This document shows, in pieces, positions 1-9,787 of a stretch of 64,000 bases of DNA. A model generated the notes under the pieces. It did no database searches and was not told where the DNA came from. It was given only the letters and a program-made list of their open reading frames with translations. A program made the translations under genes and the position numbers. Positions within the stretch are counted from its first letter, which is position 1; each line of letters opens with the position of its first letter. This stretch comes from Burkholderia lata (lineage in GTDB: Bacteria > Pseudomonadota > Gammaproteobacteria > Burkholderiales > Burkholderiaceae), in the NCBI RefSeq assembly GCF_000012945.1, contig NC_007510.1, forward strand, positions 3,224,001 to 3,288,000, written 5' to 3'.

Positions 1-125
1 GCTGCCTGCTGAACATCGGCCACGCGGCCGACAAGGCCGGCGCGCCGCTGCCGGTCGAGCACCTCGCCAGTTTCCTGTGGCGCCGCACGGCCGGCGCCGC
101 ATCGCTGCGCGGAGACAAGCAATGA
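1..125 (+). CDS. lutA: LutA-like (Fe-S)-binding protein, 3' end only
   Basis: This is the last 40 codons of a gene that begins before the window; the frame starts at base 3 and stops with TGA at 123-125. In this family LutA is a cysteine-rich (CCG domain) iron-sulfur subunit of the L-lactate oxidation complex LutABC. The visible tail contains no complete motif, so the name rests on position: it is joined by an ATGA overlap to lutC, and lutB and a lactate permease follow. The alternative, a glycolate oxidase GlcF-type subunit, fits the context less well. Confidence 0.75.
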   Translation, partial: CLLNIGHAADKAGAPLPVEHLASFLWRRTAGAASLRGDKQ

Positions 126-856
126 GCGCGCGCGACGCAATCCTCCAGCGGCTGCGCGCCGCCGCCCCGGGTGTCGCGGCAGCGGCCGCCCCCACGCTCG
201 ACGCACGCATCGACACGCATTACGACACGCGCCGCGCGCAGAACGAGGCCGCGCACGATCCGCACACGCTTGCCCACACGATGCAGGCCGCGCTCACCGC
301 GTCGCACGCGGAGGTCTGGTGCGCGACCGGCGACGAATGGCCCGCGCAACTCGCTGCACGGCTCGCCGACGCCGGCGTGCGCCGCCTGCTGCTCGACCCG
401 GCTCGCGCCGAATCCGCGGCGCTCGCCCGCGCGCTGCCCGACACGGTCGCGCCCGTGCCGTTCGACCGGCCGATCGACGCGTGGAAGACCGAACTGTTCG
501 ACACGATCGACGCGGGCTTCACCGTCGCGCGCTCGGGAATCGCGGCCACCGGCACCGTCGTGCTCGCACCCGATGCCGGCACGCCGCGCACGGTGTCGCT
601 GGTGCCGCCGCTGCATGTCGCGCTCGTTCATGCGAGCACGCTGCATCCGGACCTGCACGCGGCCGTGCACGCGGAGCGCTGGCACGCCGGCATGCCGACC
701 AACCTCGTGCTGGTGTCGGGCCCGTCGAAGACCTCCGACATCCAGCAGACGCTCGCGTATGGCGCACACGGCCCACGCCGTCTGTGGGTCGTGATCGTCA
801 CCGATACGGCAGCCGCCCGCCCGGCCGCCACCGCCAGCGAGGACTTCCCGCGATGA
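122..856 (+). CDS. lutC: LutC, LUD-domain lactate utilization protein
   Basis: This 244-residue protein has the fold and spacing of the LUD (DUF162) family. LutC is the non-Fe-S partner in the LutABC complex that oxidises L-lactate to pyruvate in the cytoplasm. The C-terminal part has the usual glycine- and serine-rich segment, with residues GPSKTSDIQ near position 200. The ATG at 122 overlaps the lutA stop (ATGA), which indicates translational coupling and argues against the longer reading frame opening at 77. The stop overlaps the start of lutB in the same way. The order lutA-lutC-lutB differs from the lutA-B-C order of Bacillus. Confidence 0.88.
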   Translation: MSARDAILQRLRAAAPGVAAAAAPTLDARIDTHYDTRRAQNEAAHDPHTLAHTMQAALTASHAEVWCATGDEWPAQLAARLADAGVRRLLLDPARAESAALARALPDTVAPVPFDRPIDAWKTELFDTIDAGFTVARSGIAATGTVVLAPDAGTPRTVSLVPPLHVALVHASTLHPDLHAAVHAERWHAGMPTNLVLVSGPSKTSDIQQTLAYGAHGPRRLWVVIVTDTAAARPAATASEDFPR

Positions 857-2298
857 GCGACCACACTGTGCAATTCGTCGCCCCCGGCGACTTCAAGGCC
901 CGCGCGCGCGCCGCGCTCGACGATCCCGCGCTGCGCCAGAGCTTTCGTGGCGCGATGGACTTCCTGCAAGGCAAGCGTTCATCGCAATTCCCCGACGACA
1001 CCGAATTGCAGCAACTGCGCGACCTCGGCGAAGCGGTGCGGCAGCATGCGCTCGCGCAGTTGCCCGCGCTGCTCGAACGGCTCGAGACGAAGCTCACCGA
1101 AGCCGGCGTGCACGTGCACTGGGCCGAGACGGCGGCCGACGCAAACGCGATCGTGCTCGGCATCGCGCAGGCGAAGAAGGCGCGCCGCGTGATCAAGGGC
1201 AAGTCGATGGCGAGCGAGGAAATCGAGCTGAACCATTACCTCGCGGAGCACGGCGTCGACTGCATCGAATCCGACATGGGCGAATTCATCGTGCAGCTCG
1301 CGGGCGAGAAGCCGTCGCACATCGTGATGCCGGCGATCCACAAGACGCGCGGCGACATCGCCGAGCTGTTCGAGGAACACATCCCCGGCACGCGCTACAC
1401 GGAGGACGTCGACGAGCTGATCCAGACCGGCCGGCGCGCGCTGCGCCGCGCGTTCGCCGAGGCGGACATCGGCCTGTCGGGCGTGAACTTCGCGGCCGCC
1501 GACACGGGCACGCTGTGGCTGGTCGAAAACGAGGGCAACGGTCGCCTGTCGACGACGGTGCCCGACACGCACGTGGCGATCATGGGGATCGAGAAGGTCG
1601 TCGAGAAGCTCGAGCACATCGTGCCGCTGTCGAGCCTGCTCACACGCTCGGCCACCGGCCAGGCGATCACGACCTACTTCAACCTGATCTCGGGCCCGCG
1701 CCGCGACGGCGAACGCGACGGCCCGCGCGAGCTGCACCTCGTGCTGCTCGACAACGGCCGTACGCAGGCCTACGCGGACGAACAGCTGCGCGCGACGCTG
1801 CAGTGCATCCGCTGCGGCGCGTGCATGAACCACTGCCCCGTCTATACGCGCATCGGCGGCCACGCATACGGCACGACCTACCCGGGCCCGATCGGCAAGA
1901 TCATCTCGCCGCACCTGCTCGGCCTCGACGCGACGGCCGACCTGCCGACCGCATCGACGCTGTGCGGCGCATGCGGCGAGGTGTGCCCGGTGCGAATTCC
2001 GATCCCGCAACTGCTCGTGCGGCTGCGCACCGAAGCGAACCGCAAGCCCGACGAACCCGTCGCGCATCCGCTGCGCGGCCAGGGCGCGAACTACAACCGC
2101 GCGGAAGACCTCGTGTGGCGCTTCTGGTCGGGCGCGTTCGCACATCCACGCGCGTACCGCGCGTTCCGCTGGACCGCAACCCGGCTGCGTGCGCTGACGC
2201 CCGCGAAACAGATGGGCTGGACGCAGCACCGCACGCCGCTCGAACCGGCGCCGCGCAGCCTGTCCGACCTGCTGCGCGCACGCGGCCAGCCCGAATAG
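853..2298 (+). CDS. lutB: LutB, iron-sulfur lactate utilization protein
   Basis: The 481-residue product has an N-terminal LUD domain followed by a ferredoxin-like region. Two [4Fe-4S] motifs are visible: [12 protein letters not shown] at about residues 318-329 and CGACGEVCP at about 371-380. In the LutABC complex this subunit carries electrons from L-lactate. The ATG at 853 overlaps the lutC stop, so the genes are coupled. The reading frame is open far upstream (to 319) inside lutC, but that stretch is low-complexity arginine-rich shadow sequence. A permease gene follows after about 50 bases, which makes one uptake-plus-oxidation unit. Confidence 0.92.
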   Translation: MSDHTVQFVAPGDFKARARAALDDPALRQSFRGAMDFLQGKRSSQFPDDTELQQLRDLGEAVRQHALAQLPALLERLETKLTEAGVHVHWAETAADANAIVLGIAQAKKARRVIKGKSMASEEIELNHYLAEHGVDCIESDMGEFIVQLAGEKPSHIVMPAIHKTRGDIAELFEEHIPGTRYTEDVDELIQTGRRALRRAFAEADIGLSGVNFAAADTGTLWLVENEGNGRLSTTVPDTHVAIMGIEKVVEKLEHIVPLSSLLTRSATGQAITTYFNLISGPRRDGERDGPRELHLVLLDNGRTQAYADEQLRATLQCIRCGACMNHCPVYTRIGGHAYGTTYPGPIGKIISPHLLGLDATADLPTASTLCGACGEVCPVRIPIPQLLVRLRTEANRKPDEPVAHPLRGQGANYNRAEDLVWRFWSGAFAHPRAYRAFRWTATRLRALTPAKQMGWTQHRTPLEPAPRSLSDLLRARGQPE

Positions 2299-2348
2299 CC
2301 GTTTCGTTTTTCAAGCCGTACCGACAAAAACCTATGGAGGAGACATCC

Positions 2349-4061
2349 ATGCAGGCCTGGCATCAGATCTACACCCCGCTCGGCAGCCTCGGGCTGTCGG
2401 CGTTCGTCGCCGCAATCCCGATCATCTTCTTTTTCGTCGCGCTGGCCGCGCTGCGGCTCAAGGGCCACGTCGCGGCGGCGATCACGCTGCTGCTGTCGCT
2501 CGGCGTCGCGATCCTCGCGTACGGGATGCCCCTGCCGCAGGCGCTCGCGGCGGCCGGCTTCGGCGTCGCGTACGGCCTGTGGCCGATCGCGTGGATCATC
2601 GTCGCGGCCGTGTTCCTGTACAAGATCGTCGTGAAGACCGGCCAGTTCGACATCATTCGCGCGTCCGTGCTGTCGATCACCGACGACCAGCGCTTGCAGA
2701 TGCTGCTGATCGGCTTCTCGTTCGGCGCGTTCCTCGAAGGCGCGGCCGGTTTCGGCGCGCCCGTCGCGATCACGGCCGCGCTGCTCGTCGGCCTCGGCTT
2801 CAAGCCGCTGCACGCGGCGGGATTGTGTCTGATTGCAAACACCGCGCCGGTCGCGTTCGGTGCGATGGGCATCCCGATCATCGTCGCCGGGCAGGTGACG
2901 GGCATCGACCCGTTCCATATCGGCGCGATGGCCGGCCGCCAGTTGCCGCTGCTGTCGCTCGCGGTGCCGTTCTGGCTCGTGTTCATGATGGACGGCCTGC
3001 GCGGCGTGCGACAGACCTGGCCGGCCGCGCTCGTCGCGGGCGGCAGCTTCGCGGTGACGCAGTACTTCACGTCGAACCACATCGGGCCCGAGCTGCCGGA
3101 CATCACGTCGTCGCTCGTCAGCCTCGTCGCGCTCGCCGCGTTCCTGAAGGTCTGGCAGCCGCGCACCGCGAAGCAGACGGCCGACGGCTTCGTCGCGTCG
3201 GGCGGCGGCGCCGCGCTCGCGGGCTTCGGCGGCGCAAGCTCGGGCAACGGCTTCGGCACCGGCACGCGCCGGCAGGCGTCGCCGTACACGCTCGCGCAAA
3301 CCGTGCGCGCGTGGTCGCCGTTCCTGATCCTGACGGCCGTCGTCACCGTGTGGAGCATTGCGCCGTTCAAGGCGCTGTTCGCTGCTCACGGTGCACTCGC
3401 GTCGACCGTATTGAAGTTCCATGTGGCGGGGCTCGACCAGCTCGTCGTGAAGACCGCGCCGATCGCCGTAACGCCGAAGGCGCTCGACGCGGTGCTGAAG
3501 ATCGATCTCGTGTCGGCGGTGGGCAGCGCGATCCTCGTGACCGCGCTGATCTCGATGGCGCTGCTGCGGATGAAGCCGCGCGACGCGCTCGTCACGTTCG
3601 GCGAGACGCTGAGGGAGCTGACGCGCCCGATCCTGTCGATCGGCCTGGTGCTCGCGTTCGCGTTCGTCGCGAACTATTCGGGGATGTCGTCGACGCTCGC
3701 GCTGATGCTGGCTGCGACCGGCGCCGCGTTCCCGTTCTTCTCGCCGTTCCTCGGCTGGCTCGGCGTGTTCCTGACGGGCTCGGACACGTCGTCGAACGCG
3801 CTGTTCTGCTCGCTGCAGCAGGCCACGGCCCATCAGCTCGGCGTGCCCGAGACGCTCGCGGTGGCCGCGAACACGACCGGCGGCGTGACTGCGAAGATGA
3901 TCTCGCCGCAATCGATCGCGGTCGCCTGCGCGGCGACGGGCCTCGTCGGCAAGGAGTCCGAGCTGTTCCGCTTCACGGTGCGGCACAGCCTGCTGTTCGC
4001 AGTGATCGTCGGGTTGATCACGCTCGCGCAGGCGTACGTGCTGCCAGGCATGGTGCCGTAA
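2349..4061 (+). CDS. lctP: L-lactate permease (LctP family)
   Basis: This is a 570-residue polytopic inner-membrane protein, rich in hydrophobic segments from about residue 18 to the C-terminus. It belongs to the LctP/GlcA family of lactate/glycolate:H+ symporters, which are usually 530-570 residues. Signature stretches such as [12 protein letters not shown] and the late [15 protein letters not shown] are visible. The ATG at 2349 is preceded by GGAGGA at the right distance; an in-frame ATG at 2334 lacks this. A glycine-rich loop near residue 295-310 is typical of a cytoplasmic linker. It lies downstream of lutB and ends at a strong terminator, so it is probably the last gene of the lactate operon. 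Confidence 0.92.
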   Translation: MQAWHQIYTPLGSLGLSAFVAAIPIIFFFVALAALRLKGHVAAAITLLLSLGVAILAYGMPLPQALAAAGFGVAYGLWPIAWIIVAAVFLYKIVVKTGQFDIIRASVLSITDDQRLQMLLIGFSFGAFLEGAAGFGAPVAITAALLVGLGFKPLHAAGLCLIANTAPVAFGAMGIPIIVAGQVTGIDPFHIGAMAGRQLPLLSLAVPFWLVFMMDGLRGVRQTWPAALVAGGSFAVTQYFTSNHIGPELPDITSSLVSLVALAAFLKVWQPRTAKQTADGFVASGGGAALAGFGGASSGNGFGTGTRRQASPYTLAQTVRAWSPFLILTAVVTVWSIAPFKALFAAHGALASTVLKFHVAGLDQLVVKTAPIAVTPKALDAVLKIDLVSAVGSAILVTALISMALLRMKPRDALVTFGETLRELTRPILSIGLVLAFAFVANYSGMSSTLALMLAATGAAFPFFSPFLGWLGVFLTGSDTSSNALFCSLQQATAHQLGVPETLAVAANTTGGVTAKMISPQSIAVACAATGLVGKESELFRFTVRHSLLFAVIVGLITLAQAYVLPGMVP

Positions 4062-4083
4062 GCAGCGTACGCCCCAAAAACAA

Positions 4084-4114
4084 AACCCCACGCCCGGAAG
4101 AGCGTGGGGTTTTT
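4084..4114. terminator. bidirectional rho-independent terminator
   Basis: A stem of AACCCCACGC and GCGTGGGGTT encloses a short loop and is flanked by A-rich sequence on the left and T-rich sequence on the right. It can therefore end both the lactate operon on the plus strand and the converging M48 protease gene on the minus strand. Confidence 0.9.
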
Positions 4115-4161
4115 CATTTCGCCGGTCGATCGCCCGCCGCGGCAGGCGCTCGGTTGCGCGA

Positions 4162-4923
4162 TCAGCTGCCCTTCGCGATGCGATCTTCGATGTGCTGCGC
4201 ACGGCTCGCCGACGACGGGTGCGAGCTCATCATCGAGCTCTGGCCGCCGTCGAGCTTCGCGAGCTTCTGGAACGCGGTGACGAGGCCCTTCTGGTTCATG
4301 CCCTTCTGCTTCATCAGGTCGAACGAGTAGTCGTCGGCCGCGCTTTCCTGCGTCTGCGAGAACTGCGCGTTGATGAACTTCTCGGTGATGTCGCCGAGCT
4401 GCGAGCTCGACAGTGCCGCCACGCCCGGCGATGCCGCGCCGGCCGCGGTGCGCGCCGCGCTGACCGCGTAGGCCGTCTGCATCGCCTTCTTCGAGTGACC
4501 CAGTGCAACGTGGCCCATTTCATGGCCGATCACGCCGCGCAGCTCGTCGTCGTTCATCTGGTCCATCAGGCCGCTGTACACGCGCACGCAGCCATTGCCC
4601 ATCGCCCACGCGTTGACGTCCTTGGTCATGTAGACCTTGTAGTTGATCTTCTGGCCGTTCAGCGTCATGTCGCCGAAGCCCTTCATCACCTTCGTCAGGC
4701 GCTTCGCGTACGCGCTGTTCGCCGGCGCGATCTTCGATTCGGCGTCGCTCGACTTGCACGAGTCATTCGACAGTGCGGCGATGTCGGCATCCGACAGCGT
4801 CGCTGCCTTGTACAGGCTGGTCCCCGCCGACGTCAGGCTGTTCGCGTCAAGGCTCTGTACCCCGCCGCACGCGCTCAACAGAAACGCCACGCCACACGCT
4901 GCCACCGCTTTCTTGAGTTGCAT
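4162..4923 (-). CDS. M48-family metalloprotease lipoprotein
   Basis: The 253-residue product starts with a lipoprotein signal; the lipobox LLSAC puts the acylated cysteine at about residue 19. A zinc-protease motif HEMGH is at residues 134-138, placing it in peptidase family M48, like the outer-membrane lipoprotein protease LoiP (YggG). It should act in the periplasm at the outer membrane on misfolded or assembling envelope proteins. The ATG at 4923 has GAGGGA upstream. A longer frame reaches 5043 but would bury the signal peptide behind 40 residues. It is a single gene between the lactate operon and the polyketide cluster. Its function within the family is inferred. Confidence 0.88.
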   Translation of the reverse strand: MQLKKAVAACGVAFLLSACGGVQSLDANSLTSAGTSLYKAATLSDADIAALSNDSCKSSDAESKIAPANSAYAKRLTKVMKGFGDMTLNGQKINYKVYMTKDVNAWAMGNGCVRVYSGLMDQMNDDELRGVIGHEMGHVALGHSKKAMQTAYAVSAARTAAGAASPGVAALSSSQLGDITEKFINAQFSQTQESAADDYSFDLMKQKGMNQKGLVTAFQKLAKLDGGQSSMMSSHPSSASRAQHIEDRIAKGS

Positions 4924-5119
4924 CCCGGAATCCCTCGATAGTTGTATTTGGGAGCGGCGATTTTGCATAATCCGGCAGAAAATTACCAGATGTTTACATC
5001 CGATGACACGTTCATTACCGGTCGGATTGGAACGAAGCGGCACGCCATCGCGGGATTGACGACAAAAAGCAGCGCAATCGCCGCAACCGGGCGACGATCG
5101 GAATGGAAGGCGGGCCCGT

Positions 5120-6031
5120 TCAGGCGGTCTGGTCGTGGCGCCGCGTCAGCCGCCGCGCGACCAGCATCGGCAGCCGCACCGCGAAGCCGGTGAACAGGCG
5201 CAGGTGCATCCACGCGAGCAGTGCGTTGTCGCGGCCGTAATGGAAGTGCGAGACACCGCCCTCGTGCCGGCCGAAATAGCGCACCGGCGCGTCGATGCGG
5301 ATCGGCCGCACGCCGGCCCAGCACAGCCGCACGGCCGCCTCGGGATCGAAGTCGAAGCCGCGCATCCACGGCTGGCGGCGCATGATCGCGGCCAGCGGCG
5401 CGACCGGATACACGCGAAACCCGTACAGCGAATCGCCGATCCCGGCCCACAGCGTCTCGAGGTCGGCCCATGCGTTCGACAGCCGGCGGCCCTGCACGCG
5501 CAACTGCGGCGCGCTCGCGTCGAACTTCGGCACGCCCAGCACCATCGCGTCGGGTGCGGCCTGCGACGTGCCCATGAACGCGGGAATCAGGTCGGCCGGA
5601 TGCTGGCCGTCGGAGTCCATCGTCAACACATGCGTGAAGCCGCTCGCGGCCGCCGCGTCGAGCCCGGCGAGCACCGCGGCGCCCTTGCCGCGATTCTCCG
5701 GCAGCACGATCACGCGCAAGCCCGGGTCGCGCTCGGCCATCGCCTGCAACTGTTCGGCGCTGCCGTCGGTGCTGCCGTCGACGACGACCCACACCGGATT
5801 CCACTGCGCACGGGCATTGCGCACGGTCGTGTCGACCTTGGTGCCCGGGTTGTAGCTCGGAATCAGGACGAGATGGGTGGACGAGGCGTGCAGCTTGGAC
5901 ATGGAAACGGCCGATTGCGAAGACGGGGATCCTGACAAAAGTTTATGACTTGCCGGCGAACGCCGGCAGGCTTCGTCGACGTCGCCCGCGTGCGGGGCCG
6001 GTTGCTCGATCGTGAGGTTTTCTCGCTTCAT
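5120..6031 (-). CDS. family 2 glycosyltransferase, polyene-cluster type
   Basis: This 303-residue GT-A protein resembles polyprenol-phosphate mannosyltransferase-like GT2 enzymes. The nucleotide-sugar region IPSYN...VVVDGSTDGS and the metal-binding DSDGQH motif are visible. The ATG at 6031 overlaps the stop of the preceding gene (ATGA) and has GGAGG eight bases upstream. A start at 5902, closer to the conserved domain, lacks a ribosome site. It is the last gene of a four-gene minus unit with ACP, ketoreductase and hydroxybenzoate synthase. Glycosyltransferases of this kind recur in aryl-polyene and xanthomonadin clusters and probably link the polyene to its lipid or sugar carrier. Donor and acceptor are unknown. 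Confidence 0.87.
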   Translation of the reverse strand: MKRENLTIEQPAPHAGDVDEACRRSPASHKLLSGSPSSQSAVSMSKLHASSTHLVLIPSYNPGTKVDTTVRNARAQWNPVWVVVDGSTDGSAEQLQAMAERDPGLRVIVLPENRGKGAAVLAGLDAAAASGFTHVLTMDSDGQHPADLIPAFMGTSQAAPDAMVLGVPKFDASAPQLRVQGRRLSNAWADLETLWAGIGDSLYGFRVYPVAPLAAIMRRQPWMRGFDFDPEAAVRLCWAGVRPIRIDAPVRYFGRHEGGVSHFHYGRDNALLAWMHLRLFTGFAVRLPMLVARRLTRRHDQTA

Positions 6032-7323
6032 GACAGCCACGCCTCCTCATGACCCGCGCTGGCCTCGATCTCGACCAGCAGGTCGTCGCGGCACACGTCC
6101 GCATGAACGACGAGCGGACGCACGCCGGGGCCGGCCGCCTCGCGCAGCACGCGCTCGATCGCGGCCAATGCCTCGGTATCGCCGGCATCGCGCACGTAGA
6201 CGCGATAGCTCAGGTCGGCGAGCGAGAACGGGCCGTGCCCCTGGCGCGCGGCCTGCTCGAGCACGGCCGCGAGGTTCGCGACCGTCTCGCGCGTTTGCGC
6301 GACGACGTCGCCGTGATGCACGGTGCGGTGCCCGACGATGCTCGCGGTGCCCGATACGAACAGCACCGGCGCGGCGTCGCCCTCCGACCATGCGGCTGCG
6401 CGCGCGAACGTCGGCGCGCGCGGGCCGTACTCCGCCGGATAGTGATACGCGCTGACCTGGCGCGGGTTCTCGACCGGATCGGCCGGCGTACGGCTCGCGA
6501 GGAAGTGGATCGCGAGCGGCGCGGCCGGCGACGCATCGCCCGCGACCGGCACGACCGAACCGAGCGCGCATGCGGCCGGCACGCCGCCCGTCAGCGCGCG
6601 GCGGCACGCGTCGAACGCGTGCTGACGGCCGATATTGAACTGACGATAGCGCTCGATCCCGAACTGCACCGCGTTGATCGCCGGCACGGTATTCCAGATG
6701 CGCAGCGGATGCGGCATGCCGAGCGAATCGAGCACGTCGAACAGGGCGCGGTACGCGTCGTGCGTCGCGCGTTCGAGCGGTGTGCCGCCGTCGGGCGCTT
6801 CGTTCGCCTCATGTGCTTCTTCTTGCACGACGATGCTGCCGAACACGAGGCCCGCCGTTTCGCTGTACCGATAGTGCAGCGCGCCGCGCCGTTCGCTGCG
6901 CAGGTCGTGCGCATCGCATTGCCAGATTTCGCAGACGGCGTCGTCCGGCGCGATGCCGGCACCGAGCAGCGCCATCGGCACCGGCGCGATCGGCAGGCCG
7001 GGCACGACATCGGCCAGCATCCGTGCCGCCGCGTCCGCGTGCGATTCGTCCTGAAGGCAGGCCGCGCCGATGCACACCGCACCCAATGCGCCCGGAAACG
7101 CGCGCTCGAATCCGTCGCCACGACCACGCGCATCGTCCAGCAACGCGGCAAGCCGCGCATGGCTCATCCGGACGAGCCGCAGTGCGCGGTCGTCGCCGCG
7201 CGCGAGCGATTCGCCCGATCGCGATGCGGCCGGCCCGGCCGTCGTCCGTCCGCGCACGACCGGCTCGGCAGAGGACGACAGGGAACACGGGCGCCGTTCG
7301 GCGTCGACTGGATGCACGGACAC
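6028..7323 (-). CDS. chorismate-derived hydroxybenzoate synthase (XanB2/Hyg5/FkbO-like)
   Basis: This 431-residue protein matches the chorismatase family with a RidA-like fold, including the XanB2-type enzymes that convert chorismate into 3- and/or 4-hydroxybenzoate. In xanthomonads 3-hydroxybenzoate primes xanthomonadin synthesis. Recognisable stretches include RIWNTVPAIN near the middle and HADVCRDDLLVEIEA at the C-terminus. The GTG start at 7323 has GAGGAAA just upstream. An unusual perfect hairpin (7341-7376) sits directly before that ribosome site. The gene is coupled by overlap to the glycosyltransferase. The starter-unit role is inferred from family and cluster; whether the product is the 3- or 4-isomer cannot be read from the sequence. 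Confidence 0.85.
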   Translation of the reverse strand: MSVHPVDAERRPCSLSSSAEPVVRGRTTAGPAASRSGESLARGDDRALRLVRMSHARLAALLDDARGRGDGFERAFPGALGAVCIGAACLQDESHADAAARMLADVVPGLPIAPVPMALLGAGIAPDDAVCEIWQCDAHDLRSERRGALHYRYSETAGLVFGSIVVQEEAHEANEAPDGGTPLERATHDAYRALFDVLDSLGMPHPLRIWNTVPAINAVQFGIERYRQFNIGRQHAFDACRRALTGGVPAACALGSVVPVAGDASPAAPLAIHFLASRTPADPVENPRQVSAYHYPAEYGPRAPTFARAAAWSEGDAAPVLFVSGTASIVGHRTVHHGDVVAQTRETVANLAAVLEQAARQGHGPFSLADLSYRVYVRDAGDTEALAAIERVLREAAGPGVRPLVVHADVCRDDLLVEIEASAGHEEAWLS

Positions 7324-7340
7324 TTCGATTTCCTCACTAT

Positions 7341-7376
7341 GCGGCGCAGGCCGCGCAACATCGCGGCCTGCGCCGC
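7341..7376 (-). promoter_or_regulatory. perfect 15-bp intercistronic hairpin
   Basis: The arms are 7341-7355 (GCGGCGCAGGCCGCG) and 7362-7376, an exact reverse complement, with a 6-base loop. The structure lies between the ketoreductase stop and the ribosome site of the hydroxybenzoate synthase gene on the minus strand. No T-run follows, so it is not a classical terminator. It may stabilise one half of the transcript or limit read-through and translation. The role is inferred. Confidence 0.6.
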
Positions 7377-7410
7377 GTTGCGTTACGTCACGCCGACGCT
7401 GCGCGCTTCG

Positions 7411-8127
7411 TCATGCGAGCCCGCCGTTGACGGACAGCACCTGCCCCGTCACATAGGCCGCGGCGTCGGATACCAGGTACGCGACCATCGCCGCGACTTC
7501 GTCGGGCCGGCCCGCGCGCTGCGCGGGCACGAGCTGCTTGATGCGTTCCGCGGGAAACGCCTGTTCGGCCATCGGCGATTCGATGATGCCGGGCGCGACC
7601 GCGTTCACGGTGATGCCGCGCGACGCGAGCTCCAGCGACAGCGACTTCGTCGCGCCGATCAGCCCCGCCTTCGCGGCCGCGTAGTTGACCTGCCCGCGAT
7701 TGCCGGTCACGCCGGCCACCGACGCGATGTTGACGATCCGTCCGCGCCGCGTGCGGATCATCGGCAACAGCAGCGGCTGCGTGACGTTGAAGAAACCGTT
7801 GAGCGTCACGTCGAGCACGCTGTGCCACTGCCGGCGCGACATGCCGGCCATCGGCGCGTCGTCGTGAATGCCCGCGTTGTTGACGAGGATCTGCACCGGC
7901 GCATCGTCGATGAACGGCTGCAGCGCGGCGAGCGTCGCATCGGCGTCGGTCACGTCGAACGCGATCGCGTGCGCGGTGCCGCCGGCCGCGACGATCTGCT
8001 GCGCGACCGCCTCCGCCTGCGCGAGATGGCGGTTCGCATGCACCCACACTTCATGGCCGGCCTGCGCGAGCGCCGTGCAGATCGCCTGCCCGAGTGCGCC
8101 GCTGCCGCCCGTCACGAGCGCCCGCAT
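7411..8127 (-). CDS. 3-oxoacyl-ACP reductase (FabG-like SDR)
   Basis: The 238-residue short-chain dehydrogenase has the NADP-binding TGGSGALG near residue 6, NNAG near 85, and YAAAKAG carrying the catalytic Tyr and Lys near 147-151. It should reduce the 3-keto group after each condensation during polyene chain growth. The ATG at 8127 has GGAG upstream, and the longer frame to 8154 has no ribosome site. It lies between the dedicated ACP and the hydroxybenzoate synthase, so it is likely cluster-specific and not the housekeeping fabG. Confidence 0.9.
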   Translation of the reverse strand: MRALVTGGSGALGQAICTALAQAGHEVWVHANRHLAQAEAVAQQIVAAGGTAHAIAFDVTDADATLAALQPFIDDAPVQILVNNAGIHDDAPMAGMSRRQWHSVLDVTLNGFFNVTQPLLLPMIRTRRGRIVNIASVAGVTGNRGQVNYAAAKAGLIGATKSLSLELASRGITVNAVAPGIIESPMAEQAFPAERIKQLVPAQRAGRPDEVAAMVAYLVSDAAAYVTGQVLSVNGGLA

Positions 8128-8237
8128 CGAATTGCTCCGTTCATCGCGTTCCACCTTGATCGACGCGGCCGCGTATCGTCTGCCGATCGCGGCCGCGTGC
8201 CGTCATCATCTGCGCGCCGCGCCCGTGCGCGACGCCG

Positions 8238-8498
8238 TCACTTCGTGCGGTGCCCGGCGACGTACGCAGCCAGTGCACCGAGCGTCGCAAAAATCTTCTG
8301 GTTGTCCGGATTGTCCGAACGCAGCTCGAAGCCGTATTTCTTCGAGATCAGCAGGGCGATTTCCAGGATGTCGATGGAGTCGAGCCCGAAACCCTCGCCA
8401 TACAGCGGGGTCTCGGCCGTCACTGTTTCGAGCGGGACGTCTTCGAGATTCAGTTCGCCGATGATCAGCGTGGCGAGCTCTTGTTCCAGTGCGTTCAT
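8238..8498 (-). CDS. acyl carrier protein of the polyene cluster
   Basis: The 86-residue acidic protein has the phosphopantetheine site GLDSIDILE with Ser41 as the attachment residue. It would carry the aryl starter and the growing polyene chain. The start is either of two adjacent ATG codons (8501 or 8498); neither has a strong ribosome site. It is the first gene of the minus unit. It is the only ACP in the cluster, whereas E. coli-type aryl-polyene clusters carry two. Confidence 0.9.
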   Translation of the reverse strand: MNALEQELATLIIGELNLEDVPLETVTAETPLYGEGFGLDSIDILEIALLISKKYGFELRSDNPDNQKIFATLGALAAYVAGHRTK

Positions 8499-9070
8499 CA
8501 TGCGTGCGGGCAGGCGGCCCGTGGCAGCGGAAGGCGCCCGGAAACGGCAATCGCCATGCACGCCCGGCGCGTGCGAATCTCCGTCCCTTCGGCGTCTGCC
8601 GGCGTCCCCGCCTGCGTTATTTGGGGATCGTTTGTAAAAGTTACGCGGATTCTAGACGAAGGGGTATCGGGCCGTATACCGCCAATGGTTACAGACTGGC
8701 GAGCCCGCGCCGCGGCCGGTTTCGGGACCCGAATGCACGAGACGCTTGAGCCGCTTTGGATGGAAATGGACCGACCCCGAGAAACCGTTCGTCCGGCGCC
8801 ATACAATCGGTTACAAAACCCGTTCGCGCCCGCCCCGAACACGCGGTGCCGCGGCCCTAAAATGAGCGTGCCCGACCACCGGCCCGGACCCGCGTCCCGG
8901 CCGCCATTCATATGATGTTTGACGGCCTGACCACCGCGTCCGGCCACGATCCGCCCGATGTCGCCAGTCATGCCGCGCCCGTCCTTCCGCTCCGTTCCGG
9001 TTCGCCCGTCCGTCCGCTGCCGCCCGGCCGCCGGTCGCGCGTTCGTGCGCCGCGTGTGCGGAGGCCGCCG
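8499..9070. promoter_or_regulatory. divergent promoter region of the polyene cluster
   Basis: This 570-base gap separates the minus unit from the plus unit and must hold both promoters. A short inverted repeat GGTAT/ATACC (8663-8667 and 8676-8680) and -10-like TACAAT (8802-8807) and TAAAAT (8858-8863) are visible, but none has a convincing -35 partner. The 330 bases before 9071 show no good coding signal. Confidence 0.45.
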
Positions 9071-9724
9071 ATGAGCCGGCTGCTGCCCGTCGCGCGCGGC
9101 CTCGCCGCAGTCGGCGCCGTCGCGGCATACCAGGCCGGCGCGCACTACGCGGCCGCGACGCCCGGCGCGCACGGCTTCGGCCTCGCGATGGCGCTCGTGC
9201 CGCCGCTGCTGCTCGCGCTCGGCGCGGCGCTGCGCTCGCCGCATCGCGCGTGGCTCGTGCCGGCGTGGCTGCTTGCCGCCGCCGCGCTGTGGGCCACGCG
9301 CGTGCCGCTCGCCCGGCATTTCGAATGGGGCCTGTATCTGGAACACGCAAGTTTCAACCTCGCGATGGCGCTGCTGTTCGGCCGCACGCTCGCGGCCGGC
9401 CAGGTGCCGCTGTGCACGCGCTTCGCGACGATGATCCACGGCACGATCACGCCGGCCGTCGCGCGCTACACGCGGCGGATCACGCTCGCATGGACGCTGT
9501 TCTTCGTCGCGATCGCCGCCGTGTCGACGCTGCTGTTCGCGACCGCGCCGATCGTCACGTGGTCGACGTTCGCGAACTACCTGTCGCTGCCGCTCGTCGC
9601 CGTGATGTTCGCCGCCGAGCATGCGTGCCGGCGCTTCGCACTGCCGCACGAAGCGCGGCCGCGCATGGTCGATGCGGTGCGCGCGTATCGCGCGACGACC
9701 CACGCATCGCAGCCGTCACGATGA
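9071..9724 (+). CDS. predicted integral membrane protein (COG4648-like) of the polyene cluster
   Basis: The 217-residue protein has about five or six hydrophobic segments, including residues near 5-30, 40-60, 65-80 and 135-160. It resembles membrane proteins encoded in aryl-polyene/xanthomonadin clusters, whose biochemical role is not established. The ATG at 9071 has GGAGG six bases upstream; the upstream part of the open frame is arginine- and proline-rich and unlike a membrane protein N-terminus. It is the first gene of the plus unit, followed after about 60 bases by the ligase-dehydratase fusion. Confidence 0.75.
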   Translation: MSRLLPVARGLAAVGAVAAYQAGAHYAAATPGAHGFGLAMALVPPLLLALGAALRSPHRAWLVPAWLLAAAALWATRVPLARHFEWGLYLEHASFNLAMALLFGRTLAAGQVPLCTRFATMIHGTITPAVARYTRRITLAWTLFFVAIAAVSTLLFATAPIVTWSTFANYLSLPLVAVMFAAEHACRRFALPHEARPRMVDAVRAYRATTHASQPSR

Positions 9725-9787
9725 ATTCACGGCCGGCGCGGCGCCGCCGTGCGGCGCACCGGCCTTCGCTCCCGTTTTGACCGATTT

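Noticed and set aside
979..2229. Long minus-strand open frame opposite lutB
   Set aside because: Arg/Ala-rich composition typical of the antisense frame of a GC-rich gene; no motif or ribosome site.
6049..8637. 862-codon plus-strand open frame across the minus polyene unit
   Set aside because: It runs through three well-supported minus-strand genes and has no motif.
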